Of a DNA stretch of 64,000 nt, positions 26,401-34,434 are shown piece after piece. The notes beneath the pieces are model-generated. The model saw only the letters and a list, made by a program, of their open reading frames with translations. It did not search any database and had not been told where the DNA came from. The stretch comes from Micromonospora sp. NBC_01796 (GTDB taxonomy: Bacteria > Actinomycetota > Actinomycetes > Mycobacteriales > Micromonosporaceae), in contig NZ_CP109078.1 in assembly GCF_035917455.1 (NCBI RefSeq), positions 4,216,001-4,280,000 of the forward strand. Direction: 5' to 3'. Each line of letters begins with the position of its first letter. Position 1 is the first letter of the stretch. The position numbers were made by a program, and so were the translations under genes.

Positions 26401-28482
26401 GACATCGCCAACGAGATCTCGGTGTCGCACGGCTTCTGGCTGGCCGACGCGTTCGCCTCCGGCGGTTCCGCCGGTTACGACCACAAGAAGATGGGCATCA
26501 CCGCGCGTGGTGCCTGGGAGTCGGTCAAGCGGCACTTCCGCGACATGGGGATCGACACCCAGACCCAGGACTTCACCGTCGTCGGCGTCGGTGACATGTC
26601 CGGTGACGTGTTCGGTAACGGGATGCTGCTCTCCGAGCACATCAGGCTGGTGGCCGCGTTCGACCACCGGCACATCATCCTCGACCCCGATCCCGATCCG
26701 GCGGCCTCGTTCGCCGAACGGCGGCGGCTGTTCGACCTACCGCGCTCGTCGTGGGAGGACTACGACACCAGCCTGATCTCCGAAGGCGGCGGCATCTTCC
26801 CGCGTACGTCGAAGACCATCCCGGTCACGCCGCAGGTCCGGGCGGTGCTCGCCCTCGACGAGGGGATCGACAGCATCTCGCCGCAGGACCTGATGAAGGC
26901 GATCCTGACCGCGCCGGTCGACCTGTTCTGGAACGGCGGCATCGGCACCTACGTCAAGGGTGCCGCCGAGTCGAACAGCCAGGTCGGCGACAAGTCCAAC
27001 GACGCGATCCGGGTCGACGGCAAGGCGCTGCGGGCCAAGGTCGTCGGCGAGGGCGGCAACCTCGGTTTCACCCAGCTCGGCCGGATCGAGTACGCCCTGG
27101 CCGGCGGCCGGATGTACACCGACTTCATCGACAACGCGGCCGGGGTGGACACCTCCGACCACGAGGTCAACATCAAGATCCTGCTCGGTGCCGCGGTCGC
27201 GGACGGCGAGCTGACCGTGCCCGAGCGCGACGAACTGCTCGCCGAGATGACGGACGAGATCGCCGAGCACGTGCTCCGGGACAACTACGACCAGGCCCGC
27301 GCCATCGGTAACGCCCAGGCCCAGGCCGCGTCGCTGCTGCCGGTGCACCGCCGGATGATCAGCGACCTGGAGAAGTCCGGTGCGCTCAACCGGGAGCTGG
27401 AGGCGCTGCCGCCGGACGAGGAACTGGCGGTACGGACCGAGTCCGGACTGACCGCGCCCGAGTTCGCGGTGCTGCTCGCGTACGTGAAGATCGTGCTGGA
27501 GCGGGAGATCCTGGCCGACGGACTGCCGGACGAGCCGTGGACGGCCGAGGTGCTGGCCGGGTACTTCCCGAGCCCGCTGCGCGAGCGGTACGCCAGCCGG
27601 ATGGCCGACCACCGGCTGCACCGGGACATCGTCACCACCGTGCTGGTGAACGAGGCCGTCAACCGGGGCGGGATCTCGTTCATCTACCGGGTGGTCGAGG
27701 AGACCGCCGCCTCTGCCGCGGACGTGATCCGGGCGTACGTGGTGGTCCGGGAGGTCTTCAAGCTGCGCGAGATCTGGGCCGCCGTCGAGGACCTGGACAA
27801 CAAGGTCCCGACCGAGGTGCAGACCGGCGTCTACCTGGACACCCGGCGACTGCTCGACCGGGCGGTGCGCTGGCTGGTCACCAACCGGCGCTCGCCGATC
27901 GACGTACCCGCCGAGATCGCCCGGCTCCGCGACGGTGTCTCCCGGCTGCTGCCGGAGCTGGACCAGCTCTTCTGCGGCTCGGAGCGGCAGGCCCTGGACG
28001 CGCACGTCGACCTGCTGATGTCGCGCGGCATCGAGCGGGAGCTGGCCCAGCAGGTCACCCGGCTGATGTACAGCTTCGGTCTGCTCGACGTGGTGGAGAC
28101 CGCGGCGACCAACGGGCGGGACGTGGGTGAGGTGGCCTCGGTCTACTTCGTCCTCTCCGACCGGTTCCGGGTCGACGCCCTCCTGTCGAAGATCTCGCTG
28201 CTGCCACGGGAGGACCGCTGGCAGACCCTGGCCCGGATGGCGCTCCGCTACGACCTGTACGCGGCGCTCGCCGCACTCACCGCCGAGGTGCTCCACTCGA
28301 CCGCCGACTCGGTTCCGGCCGACCGACGGGTACGCGAGTGGGAGGAGTCGAACGCGACCTCGATCACCCGTACGCAGAAGGCGATGGGCGAGTTCGACGA
28401 GTCCCGTTCGGATCTGGCCGCACTGTCCGTACTGCTGCGTCAGATCCGTACCCTCGTCCGCACCTCCGCCGCCAGTAAGTAA
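23413..28482 (+). CDS. gdh: Large NAD-specific glutamate dehydrogenase
   Basis: 1689 residues, the size of the 180-kDa NAD-GDH family. N-terminal ACT-like segments ([20 protein letters not shown]) are followed by long helical regions. The catalytic core contains [39 protein letters not shown], the dinucleotide-binding part near [17 protein letters not shown], and [12 protein letters not shown]. It oxidises glutamate to 2-oxoglutarate and ammonium, feeding the TCA cycle. CGAGGGGAG precedes the ATG. Acidic residues 20-70 form an extra N-terminal stretch. The type A palindrome begins at the base after its stop. Confidence 0.93.
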   Translation: [1689 protein letters not shown]

Positions 28483-28548
28483 CGCACGGTTTCGGAGAAT
28501 GAGTGGTTGTCCCGTCGTGGACAGCCACTCATTCTCAGTATCCGTGCG
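28483..28548. repeat. Type A intergenic palindrome, copy 2
   Basis: It begins immediately after the glutamate dehydrogenase stop codon. Inner arms 28495-28512 and 28519-28536 share GAGAATGAGTGG with copy 1 and pair over 18 bp with one G-U. Outer arms CGCACGG (28483-28489) and CCGTGCG (28542-28548) extend it. Here the flanking genes are co-directional, which fits a terminator for the dehydrogenase. Confidence 0.78.
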
Positions 28549-28646
28549 GTGCGTCTGATCCACCGGTCATTGCGGTCCTCGATCCGGCGGCGGGATACGC
28601 TGCCTGCGATGCCTGGAACCGCGTGACCGGAGGAGTCGATGCTGGG

Positions 28647-29603
28647 ATGACGGCAGTGCGACCGATGCCCACCCGGGACGACGTGCTCGGGTACTTCGAC
28701 ACGCTGTCGAACTGGGGACGGTGGGGCGACGAGGACGAGCGCGGAACGCTGAACCACATCACCGACGACGTCCGGGTGGCGGCGGCGCGGGCCGTGCGCC
28801 ACGGCAGGAGCGTGTCGTGCGCGTGGGAGGTTGGCGTACCGGGTGACATGGAGCGGTCGACGACGACGTGCCCGTGCGCCGCCGACATGCCGGGTGGCGA
28901 GAACATGCCGGTGCCCGCCTTCCACGCCGACCGGCGCTGGGGCTTCTCGTCCGAGCGGCTCGGCATCACGTTCCACGGCAACACCCTGACCCACGTCGAC
29001 TCACCGTGCCATCTCTTCTGGGACGGCAAGATGTACAACGGGCGGTCGCACTCGTTGGTCGACGCCGAAACGGGGTCGGCGTGGGCGGCCGTGACGGCGG
29101 CGGCGAACGGGATCATCACGCGTGGTGTCCTGCTCGACGTCGCGAGGGCCCGCGAGGTGCCGTGGTTGGAACCGGGGGAGGGTGTGTTCCCCGAAGATCT
29201 CGAGGAGGCCGAGCGTCGCCAGGGTGTACGGGTGCGACCGGGCGATGCGGTGCTCCTGCGTACCGGCTATGGCCGTGCCCGGCACGAGGGCGGTGAGGCC
29301 AGCGGTTTCACGCAGGCCGGCTGGCACGCGTCCTGCCTGCCATGGCTGCACGAACGCGGCGTCGCGCTGATCGGGGCCGACACCCCCCAGGACGTCCAGC
29401 CGTCGGGGTACGACGACGTGTTGATGCCGGTTCACGCCGTGAGTCTCGTCGCGATGGGTTTGTGGCTGCTCGACAACTGCGACCTGGAGGCGTGCGCGAC
29501 AACCGCCGCGGAACTCGGCCAGTGGGACTTCCACCTCGCAGTCGCACCGGTCCGCTTCGCCGGTACGTCCGGCAGCCCGGTCAACCCGATCGCCACCTTC
29601 TGA
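28647..29603 (+). CDS. Cyclase-family metal-dependent hydrolase (kynurenine formamidase-like fold)
   Basis: 318 residues with the PF04199 metal motif HGNTLTHVDSPCH starting at His110, where HxxTHxDxPxH is typical. RGVLLDVARARE follows, then RPGDAVLLRTG and the C-terminal PVHAVSLVAMGLWLLDNCDLE. The family hydrolyses formyl-amide or cyclic imide/lactone-like substrates using a divalent metal; the substrate here is not known. GGAGGAG lies 11 nt before the ATG, a rather long spacing, so MPTRDD five codons later is an alternative start. It has no obvious partner genes. Confidence 0.8.
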   Translation: MTAVRPMPTRDDVLGYFDTLSNWGRWGDEDERGTLNHITDDVRVAAARAVRHGRSVSCAWEVGVPGDMERSTTTCPCAADMPGGENMPVPAFHADRRWGFSSERLGITFHGNTLTHVDSPCHLFWDGKMYNGRSHSLVDAETGSAWAAVTAAANGIITRGVLLDVARAREVPWLEPGEGVFPEDLEEAERRQGVRVRPGDAVLLRTGYGRARHEGGEASGFTQAGWHASCLPWLHERGVALIGADTPQDVQPSGYDDVLMPVHAVSLVAMGLWLLDNCDLEACATTAAELGQWDFHLAVAPVRFAGTSGSPVNPIATF

Positions 29604-29859
29604 CCCTGTACTTCATGAGCGGGTGTCAACCCGCATGTCGGGTGTGCGAGGTTTTTGGGCTTGATCAACTCTCGTCGGGGGGCCGTTCGCGGAATGCCGG
29701 CGGGCCCGGGGCGGTTATACATCGCGTACGACCGGAGCAGCGCCGGGGCAATGATCGCCTCGCCTCGTGTGTGCTGTGGCCTCGTACTTCTTTCCCCGAG
29801 CGCCAGCGCCTCCCCCTGTAGGCGCGCGTCGGGTACCCCCGATTGGAAGGTGAACCATC

Positions 29860-30486
29860 GTGAAGACGACTTTCACCGGTATTACTGAGACTTCGTTTGT
29901 TCGTAAGACCGCTCTGGGTGTTGCCAGCCTGGCGTTTGTTGGTGGTGCGGTGGCGGGTCCTGTGGGTCACGCGTTCGCGTCCCCGGCTGAGCATGCGGCT
30001 CCGGCGATGACCACGGTCGCCGCCGTGACCAGTGACAAGCCGGGCATGGACAAGCTGATCCCGCACGGTACTCAGGGTGCGCAGTCGAGCATTGACCTGA
30101 GCAAGGAGCAGACCGACAACGCCAAGGCCATCACGGAGACGGCGAAGAAGTTGGGTATGGGTGAGCGTGGTGCCGTGATCGCGGTTGCTACCTCGATGCA
30201 GGAGTCGAAGTTGGAGAACCTGGGTCATCTGGGTGACATGAACGACCACGACTCGCTGGGTCTGTTCCAGCAGCGCCCGTCGTCGGGTTGGGGTACGCCT
30301 GAGCAGATCACCGACCCGACCTACGCTTCGACGGCCTTCCTGAGCAACCTGAAGCAGGTTGACGGGTGGCAGGACATGCCGTTGACGGATGCGGCGCAGA
30401 AGGTTCAGGTGTCGGCGTTCCCGGATGCGTACGCGCAGTGGGAGAACCAGGCCGCGCACATCGTGCAGGACGTCTGGACCAAGTAA
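29860..30486 (+). CDS. Secreted lysozyme-like / transglycosylase-like small protein
   Basis: 208 residues. An N-terminal signal sequence (TALGVASLAFVGGAVAGPVGHAFA, likely cut after FA at about 40) is followed by a linker. A helical domain contains GAVIAVATSMQESKLENLGH, NDHDSLGLFQQRPSSGWGT and FLSNLKQVDGWQDMPL. The Glu in MQESKLEN and the LGLFQQRPS turn recall goose-lysozyme and transglycosylase folds, so peptidoglycan binding or cleavage is likely but unproven. GGAAGGTGAACC precedes the GTG. Its codon use is unusual for the window, rich in GGT, GTT, GCT and CGT, which may reflect very high expression. A TATACA hexamer at 29716-29721 is a possible -10, giving a leader of about 135 nt. Confidence 0.65.
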   Translation: MKTTFTGITETSFVRKTALGVASLAFVGGAVAGPVGHAFASPAEHAAPAMTTVAAVTSDKPGMDKLIPHGTQGAQSSIDLSKEQTDNAKAITETAKKLGMGERGAVIAVATSMQESKLENLGHLGDMNDHDSLGLFQQRPSSGWGTPEQITDPTYASTAFLSNLKQVDGWQDMPLTDAAQKVQVSAFPDAYAQWENQAAHIVQDVWTK

Positions 30487-30493
30487 GCAACAG

Positions 30494-30536
30494 GCCGATG
30501 GCCGGGTCCCCAAACTGCGGGGACCCGGCCATCGGC
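30494..30536. terminator. Strong bidirectional terminator
   Basis: Arms 30494-30511 and 30519-30536 form a perfect 18-bp stem with a 7-nt loop (AAACTGC). It lies between the converging lysozyme-like and phytase-like genes. Confidence 0.85.
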
Positions 30537-30553
30537 GTCTGCCGAGTGGGGAC

Positions 30554-32857
30554 CTATCGCTGGCCGAAGACCCGCTTGCTCGTACCGAGGTGCAGGAACA
30601 CCGTCTCACCGGTGGCGTCCTGGACCGCGTCGTTGTCGGTGATCGCGTAGACCTGACCGTCACCGGCGACGGTCATACCCTCGAGCTTCTCCTGGGTCCA
30701 GCCGTTCGTCGCCCGCAGGTCGGGCAGCACGTCGTACGCCAGGGTCTTGGGCAGGACCCGCAGCGGACCCGGCGCCGCGGCGGTGCGCGGCAGGTCCACG
30801 GTGTAGATCCGCTTGATCCGGGCGGCCGGTCCGTTGAGCTTGTCCCGCTCGATCACCGCGAGCTTGTCGCCGACCACGGTGATCTCGGAGAGGCCGATCC
30901 AGTCACCGGGCGTGCTGGTGCTGGCCAGGCGGTATCCGAACCAGCTCCAGGTGCCCGCCGACACGTCGTACCGGCCCAGCCGGACCGTGCCGGCCGGGTC
31001 GGTGGCGACCTCCCGTTGCAGGGCGGCCCAGACCACCTCGCGACCACGCGAGTCGGTGGTCGCGGTGACGCCCTCGAAGCCCTGCTTGGCCAGGCCGGCG
31101 GCAACCTCGGCCGGCAGCTCCACCACCTGCTGGGTCACGCCCTTGCGGTCGAGCCGGACCAGCTTGTTGCCGGCACCGGTGGTGCCCTCGACGGCGAGCC
31201 AGAACCCGCCCTGCGGGCGGGCGTAGATGCCCTCCGCGTCGTAGCCGACCGGCTGGCCCGCGGCGTCCGACACGGTCAGCGCGGTGGTGATGACCGCCGG
31301 CGTACGGGTCGGGTCGACGGTGAGGATCCGGGTCGGGGTGTACGCGGCGTCGGTGACGCTGTAGAGCAGGTGCGACTTGCCGGGTACGGCCGACAGCGCG
31401 CCGAGCGCACCCCAGCCGATCGGGGCCTTCGCCTTGTCGGCGGAGACGATGGTCGGGAAGGCGGGCTTGCCCTTGCCGAGCTGGTACACGGTCACCGAGG
31501 CCCGTACGCCGACCTCGGCGTCGTCCTCCTCGCTGGAGATCGCGAGCAGGTTGCGTCCCGGAATCGGGAGCAGCCCCTCCGGTCCGTTGGTGGCCGGCAG
31601 CACCTGCTGGAAGACCGGCTTGGTCGGCCGGCTGATGTCGTAGACGGCGACGAAGTTGCTCCGCTCCGAGCCGACGAAGGCGTACCGGGTGCCGTTGTAC
31701 TCGGCGACCGCGACGCCCTCGGGCTCGGTGCCCTTGTTCTCGGCCCGGTCCTCGTTGTGCAGCCCGTACGTGACGGCGAGCCGCTCGAAGGTGTTGCCCG
31801 CGTCCCAGGCCACCCGCCCGGTACGGCCGTCGAAGACGGTCCACCCACGGGTGCCGCCGTGCCAGTCGCCCTCGTTCGCGGTGGCGAGGTAGTGGTCGTC
31901 GATCCAGGCCACGGCGTCGGGCTCGCGCGGGACGTCGGTGATCGAGCCGGTCAGGTCGATCGCGCCGTCCTCGACCGTGTCGATGCCGCTGACCGAGGCG
32001 GTACCCGCGCTGAACACGCGGATGATCCGACCGGTCGGCAGGTCGACGATGGCAACGCCGTTGTTCTCCTGGAGGGTGACCGCGACCTCGTTGTCACCGT
32101 TGATGGAGACGTACTCCGGCTCGGGGTCGGTCGGTGCGGCGAAGCCGGCACCGACGAACGCGGGCAGTGCCTGGCCGTCGGCGGCGGTGAACGCCACCGG
32201 ACGGGTCTTCCACCGGGTCGGGTTGTTGCCGGTCAGGTCGACGATCTGGAGGAAACCGGCCGGGGCCTGCGGCAGGTCACCCTCCTCGCCGCCGGGCGGG
32301 GCCACCTCCTCGTCCCGCTCGTTCTCGATCGCGATGGCGGCGTACCGCTTGTCCTTGCTGATCGCGATGGAGTCGGGCTGGCCGCCGAGGTCGAAGCTCG
32401 CCACCCGCTGGCGGGTGCGCAGCGCGATGACGTCCAACCGGCCGGACGGTGCGGTGAAGCTGGGGCTGGTGTTGACCACGACCAGGACGTACTGGCCGAC
32501 CACGGCGACCGAGGTCGGCTCGTCTTCGGCGTCGCCGAGCTGGTCCAGGGCGAGGGTGCCCAGGCCACGGGGCTTGTCCGGGTTGGTCAGGTCGAGGAAG
32601 CCGATCCGCCGGGCCAGCGCGTCGGTGTAGATCAGCGTCCGGCCGTCCTCGCTGACCGCCGAGATCTCGGCGACGGTCGGGGTGGTCGGGTCCTCGCTCT
32701 CGGGCCGGTTCTGGAAGACCGGGTACGTGGCGGTCCGGTCGAACGACAGCGGTTGCCGGTCCGACTTCTGGTGCGCGGTGGCCGCTCCGGCACCGCTGAG
32801 GGTGCTGACGGCGACGGCCGCGACGGTGAGCGCCGTATATAGCTTTCTGGCAGGCAT
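30554..32857 (-). CDS. Secreted esterase-like/phytase-like beta-propeller protein
   Basis: 767 residues with a Sec signal peptide (ALTVAAVAVSTLSGAGAATA). The N-terminal 400 residues are a propeller of the choice-of-anchor/LVIVD kind (FLDLTNPDKP, SGRLDVIALRTRQRV, EPDAVAWIDDHYLATANEGDWHGG). The C-terminal part fits the esterase-like activity of phytase domain (GYDAEGIYARPQGGFWLAVEG, GLSEITVVGDKLAVIERD, KLEGMTVAGDGQVYAITDND). Such proteins are exported and often phosphate-linked; the substrate is uncertain. GGAGA precedes the ATG. It follows the sortase gene by 100 bp on the same strand. Confidence 0.8.
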   Translation of the reverse strand: MPARKLYTALTVAAVAVSTLSGAGAATAHQKSDRQPLSFDRTATYPVFQNRPESEDPTTPTVAEISAVSEDGRTLIYTDALARRIGFLDLTNPDKPRGLGTLALDQLGDAEDEPTSVAVVGQYVLVVVNTSPSFTAPSGRLDVIALRTRQRVASFDLGGQPDSIAISKDKRYAAIAIENERDEEVAPPGGEEGDLPQAPAGFLQIVDLTGNNPTRWKTRPVAFTAADGQALPAFVGAGFAAPTDPEPEYVSINGDNEVAVTLQENNGVAIVDLPTGRIIRVFSAGTASVSGIDTVEDGAIDLTGSITDVPREPDAVAWIDDHYLATANEGDWHGGTRGWTVFDGRTGRVAWDAGNTFERLAVTYGLHNEDRAENKGTEPEGVAVAEYNGTRYAFVGSERSNFVAVYDISRPTKPVFQQVLPATNGPEGLLPIPGRNLLAISSEEDDAEVGVRASVTVYQLGKGKPAFPTIVSADKAKAPIGWGALGALSAVPGKSHLLYSVTDAAYTPTRILTVDPTRTPAVITTALTVSDAAGQPVGYDAEGIYARPQGGFWLAVEGTTGAGNKLVRLDRKGVTQQVVELPAEVAAGLAKQGFEGVTATTDSRGREVVWAALQREVATDPAGTVRLGRYDVSAGTWSWFGYRLASTSTPGDWIGLSEITVVGDKLAVIERDKLNGPAARIKRIYTVDLPRTAAAPGPLRVLPKTLAYDVLPDLRATNGWTQEKLEGMTVAGDGQVYAITDNDAVQDATGETVFLHLGTSKRVFGQR

Positions 32858-32957
32858 CAAGTCTCCGTTGCTGCTCGGGTCCCGACCATGGAAGTTCGCA
32901 CGGGCAGACGAGCGGTAACGATCTCGCGGATGAACAGTGGACGAAGAAAGTTGATCC

Positions 32958-33680
32958 CTACCGCTTACCGGTTTCGGTGGCGGAGGCGAAGACGATGATG
33001 TTGTCCGGGTAGCTGCGTTTCTTCCGGTCGAACCTGCCACCGCAGGTGACCAGGCGCAGTCCCGCCCTGTCCGACGGTCCGTAGACCAGGTCGGTGGGAA
33101 AGGCGGTCTTCGGGTACGACTTGACGCCGTCGACGGTGAACTCGGCGACGCTTCCGTCCTTGCGGGGCACCTGGATCCTGTCCCCGGCCTTCAACGCGCC
33201 GAGATCGAAGAAGACCGCAGGTCCGGTTTCGTGGGAGTCGACGTGCCCGACGATCACCGCGTTGCCGATCTCGCCGGGGCTGGGACCGAGCCGGTACCAA
33301 CCGGCGAGTTCGGCCTTGGCCAGCGGCGGCACCTCGATCATCCCGACCTTGTCGACCCCCAGCGACATCAGCTCGGCGTCAACGCCGATCTTCGGCACGG
33401 TGACCCGGACCGGTTCGGAGCGGGCCATCCCGGCCGACCGGCTCGCCGACGGGGTCGGTGCGGGCGGGGACAGGTCGGGGTCGACCGGCGAGTTGACGTA
33501 CCCGGGGGCGGCTTCCGCCGCGGGCTGGGGCGGCAGTTCCGCGGTCTGGTCCTGGGCAGCGCCGAGAAGACTGGCGCCACCCAGCGAGAGTACGGCGACG
33601 AGGACGTAGCCGGCGGTACGCCGGGCGGCGACGTGTCGGCCGCCGGCCCGTCCGCTCGACCCTTCAGACGACCGAGCCAT
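32958..33680 (-). CDS. Sortase, class E/F-like
   Basis: 240 residues. An N-terminal membrane helix (AGYVLVAVLSLGGASLLGAAQ) and Pro-rich linker precede the sortase barrel. The catalytic His lies in VIVGHVDSHE, the Cys in LRLVTCGGRFD and the Arg-containing end is KKRSYPDNIIVFA. It should join a surface protein to the cell wall by transpeptidation. Its start lies 17 bp inside the end of the upstream gene, whose product has a C-terminal sorting-like tail and is the probable substrate. Confidence 0.87.
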   Translation of the reverse strand: MARSSEGSSGRAGGRHVAARRTAGYVLVAVLSLGGASLLGAAQDQTAELPPQPAAEAAPGYVNSPVDPDLSPPAPTPSASRSAGMARSEPVRVTVPKIGVDAELMSLGVDKVGMIEVPPLAKAELAGWYRLGPSPGEIGNAVIVGHVDSHETGPAVFFDLGALKAGDRIQVPRKDGSVAEFTVDGVKSYPKTAFPTDLVYGPSDRAGLRLVTCGGRFDRKKRSYPDNIIVFASATETGKR

Positions 33681-34434
33681 CGGTCCGACGTCGCCGCATC
33701 AGGACGATCCCGCCGATCGCCGCCGCGCCCAGCATCGCTGCTCCGCCGGTCGCGAGACCGTTGTCGCCCGCCCCACCGTCGCCGCCCTCGACCCAGCCGG
33801 TCGGTACGACCACCAGGGTTCCGAATCCGCAGGAGCCCTTGAGCTTGTAGTGCCCGGGCGTGGCGTCGGCCGGGATCTCGGTGGTGGCCCAGTAGGTGTG
33901 GGCACCGCTCTGCTCGCCGTCGGCCGGCTCCTCGACCGCTGCCGGCCCGTCCGCGTCGGCATGGCCGTCGGCATGGTCGTTCGCGTGGCTGTCGGCATGG
34001 ACGTCCGGCTCGGCGATCGGCTCGGCGGTCGGCTCCACCGCCTGGGGTGCGTACTCCTCGACCGGTCCCAGGTCGGCGGCGGGCGGGGCCTCCTCGGGTG
34101 CGGGCGGGGTGTCGCCCGGTGCGGCCGGAATCCCCAGTGCCTGCGGCCTCTCGGGAGCGGGAGCGGGAGCTGCCTCTTCCGGAGCGGGCTGCGGCTCCAG
34201 TTCCAGTTTTCCGGTCACCTCGGACCAGATCCAGGGGCTCTCCTGTGCCTCCGTACAGACCTCGACGAGGGTGACTTCCTCGCCGGGCTTCGCCCACTGC
34301 GGCTTCGCCGACACCTGGCCCGGCTCGGTGGTGGGAGGGGCAGCCGCCGAGGCGATCCCGGGCGTACCGACAAGCATGCAGGCGCCACCGAGGGCGGCTC
34401 CGGCGACAACCCTGCCGAGATGTTTCCTGGGCAT
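33664..34434 (-). CDS. Secreted surface protein with C-terminal anchor, likely sortase substrate
   Basis: 256 residues from ATG (MPRKHLGRVV); AGGAG lies 11 nt upstream, while a GTG four codons earlier would have no spacing. A signal peptide ends near GTPGIASA. The body is Pro/Glu/Ala-rich and contains a His/Asp cluster (DVHADSHANDHADGHADADG) that looks suited to metal binding. The C-terminus has NGLATGG, a hydrophobic helix (AAMLGAAAIGGIVLM) and RRRR, the layout of a cell-wall sorting signal with LATGG in place of canonical LPXTG or LAXTG. The overlap with the sortase gene supports a substrate-enzyme pair. Function beyond that is unknown. Confidence 0.7.
   Translation of the reverse strand: MPRKHLGRVVAGAALGGACMLVGTPGIASAAAPPTTEPGQVSAKPQWAKPGEEVTLVEVCTEAQESPWIWSEVTGKLELEPQPAPEEAAPAPAPERPQALGIPAAPGDTPPAPEEAPPAADLGPVEEYAPQAVEPTAEPIAEPDVHADSHANDHADGHADADGPAAVEEPADGEQSGAHTYWATTEIPADATPGHYKLKGSCGFGTLVVVPTGWVEGGDGGAGDNGLATGGAAMLGAAAIGGIVLMRRRRTDGSVV

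Noticed and set aside
21154-26673. A 1839-codon minus-strand frame that includes the penicillin-binding protein
   Set aside because: Only the last 654 codons form a protein with signal peptide and transpeptidase motifs. The upstream part is the antisense of glutamate dehydrogenase and has no domain.
29604-29859. A riboswitch (c-di-AMP type) in the leader of the lysozyme-like gene
   Set aside because: Such elements often precede actinobacterial wall hydrolases, but the conserved core sequences could not be found here.
32858-32957. A PHO box upstream of the phytase-like gene
   Set aside because: GTTCATC occurs once on the minus strand, but the second 11-bp direct-repeat unit is missing.
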